In this document: positions 63,335 through 64,000 of the stretch, piece after piece | Layout of the letters: the number at the start of each line of letters is the position of its first letter | Numbering within the stretch: position 1 is the stretch's first letter | NCBI GenBank assembly: GCA_902622805.1 | Contig: CACNRG010000004.1 | Span: forward strand, 18,720 to 82,719 | Reading direction: 5' to 3' | Length of the DNA: 64,000 bases | Source: an uncultured Pelagibacteraceae bacterium | GTDB taxonomy: Bacteria > Pseudomonadota > Alphaproteobacteria > Pelagibacterales > Pelagibacteraceae | Notes under the pieces: generated by a model | Seen by the model: only the letters and a program-made list of their open reading frames with translations | The model's database searches: none | Told to the model about the DNA's origin: nothing | Made by a program: the position numbers and the translations under genes

Positions 63335-64000
63335 ACATTTTTAATGATATTACTCTTATTATTGTTTGTTTTAATAGTGAAAAACTTATTCAAAAAAACT
63401 TGAATGAACTTAAAAAATTTAAAATAATCATAATTGATAATTCTCAATCAAAAAAAACTTTTGATTTAGTTAAAGATTTACCAAATATTAATTATTTACA
63501 AACAGATAAGAATCTTGGCTATGGCCAGGCTAACAATTTAGGTGTTAATAAAGCAACAACACCTTTTATAATGATATTAAATCCAGATATTTTAATTAAT
63601 GTAGAAGCAATTAAGATTTTATATGAAAGATTTAATTTATATAAAAACATAGGAATATTGGCTCCTAGTTTGTACGATAATAATCAGAAAAGAAGATCTA
63701 ATGGTTCTATTTCTCGTTTAAAAAATAATATTTCAAGAATATCCACTTTAACAAATAAAAATCTTGCTGAGGGTGATACATGTTATGATTTTGTTGTAGG
63801 TTGTTCTCTTTTCATGCGTAAAGATTTTTTCCAAAGTATTGGTGGTTTTGATGCTAAATTCTTTATGTATTTTGAAGATAATGATCTCTGTGATCGTGTT
63901 TATAAAAATAATAAGTGTGTTATTGAAATCCCAGATGCAAAAATGATACATATGCAAGGATTATCATCTTATGTTAATTTTTTAAGTAGTACAAAACTAT
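63331..64000 (+). CDS. Glycosyltransferase family 2 protein, 3' end outside window
   Basis: Manual translation MNIFNDITLIIVCFNSEKLIQKNL...IIIIDNSQSKKTF...KNLGYGQANNLGVNKATTPFIMILNPDILI...GGFDAKFFMYFEDNDLCDRV; ATGA overlap with previous stop; missing from ORF track because it runs off the edge. Confidence 0.88.
   Translation, partial: MNIFNDITLIIVCFNSEKLIQKNLNELKKFKIIIIDNSQSKKTFDLVKDLPNINYLQTDKNLGYGQANNLGVNKATTPFIMILNPDILINVEAIKILYERFNLYKNIGILAPSLYDNNQKRRSNGSISRLKNNISRISTLTNKNLAEGDTCYDFVVGCSLFMRKDFFQSIGGFDAKFFMYFEDNDLCDRVYKNNKCVIEIPDAKMIHMQGLSSYVNFLSSTKL

Noticed and set aside
62470-63957. Minus-strand ORFs in the glycosyltransferase region
   Set aside because: Antisense to good glycosyltransferase frames; composition typical of AT-rich shadow ORFs

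Overview
The window is an AT-rich, very compact bacterial chromosome segment. Gene content and order (dgt-argS-nagZ-scpA-scpB-tatABC-serS-yajC-secDF; uvrA/ssb-gyrA-coaD-ppi-tgt; recG/sdhE) suggest an alphaproteobacterium of the SAR11/Pelagibacterales type; this is inferred from order and composition, not from a search. I recognise about 60 protein-coding genes and four tRNAs (Lys-UUU, Ser-UGA, Pro-UGG, Glu-UUC). Most of the window is ordinary housekeeping sequence. There are two accessory, surface-chemistry blocks. Block (i), about 6.0-14.6 kb: manC, methyltransferase, LicD-like protein, sulfotransferase-like protein, CysC-like kinase, then a tightly coupled trio of DUF4956 membrane protein, CotH-like plus beta-helix protein and VTC-domain protein. 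Block (ii), 57.7 kb to the window end: starts at tRNA-Glu/GIY-YIG and continues into a glycosyltransferase/rfbC/FkbM cluster. The best candidate for a poorly described system is the DUF4956-CotH/beta-helix-VTC trio at 10560-14625. Two small hydrophobic ORFs missing from the ORF track (29319-29465 minus, 38639-38716 plus) and two tRNA-mRNA junctions with 5-6 nt spacers are also worth checking. I saw no CRISPR array, transposase, prophage or rRNA.
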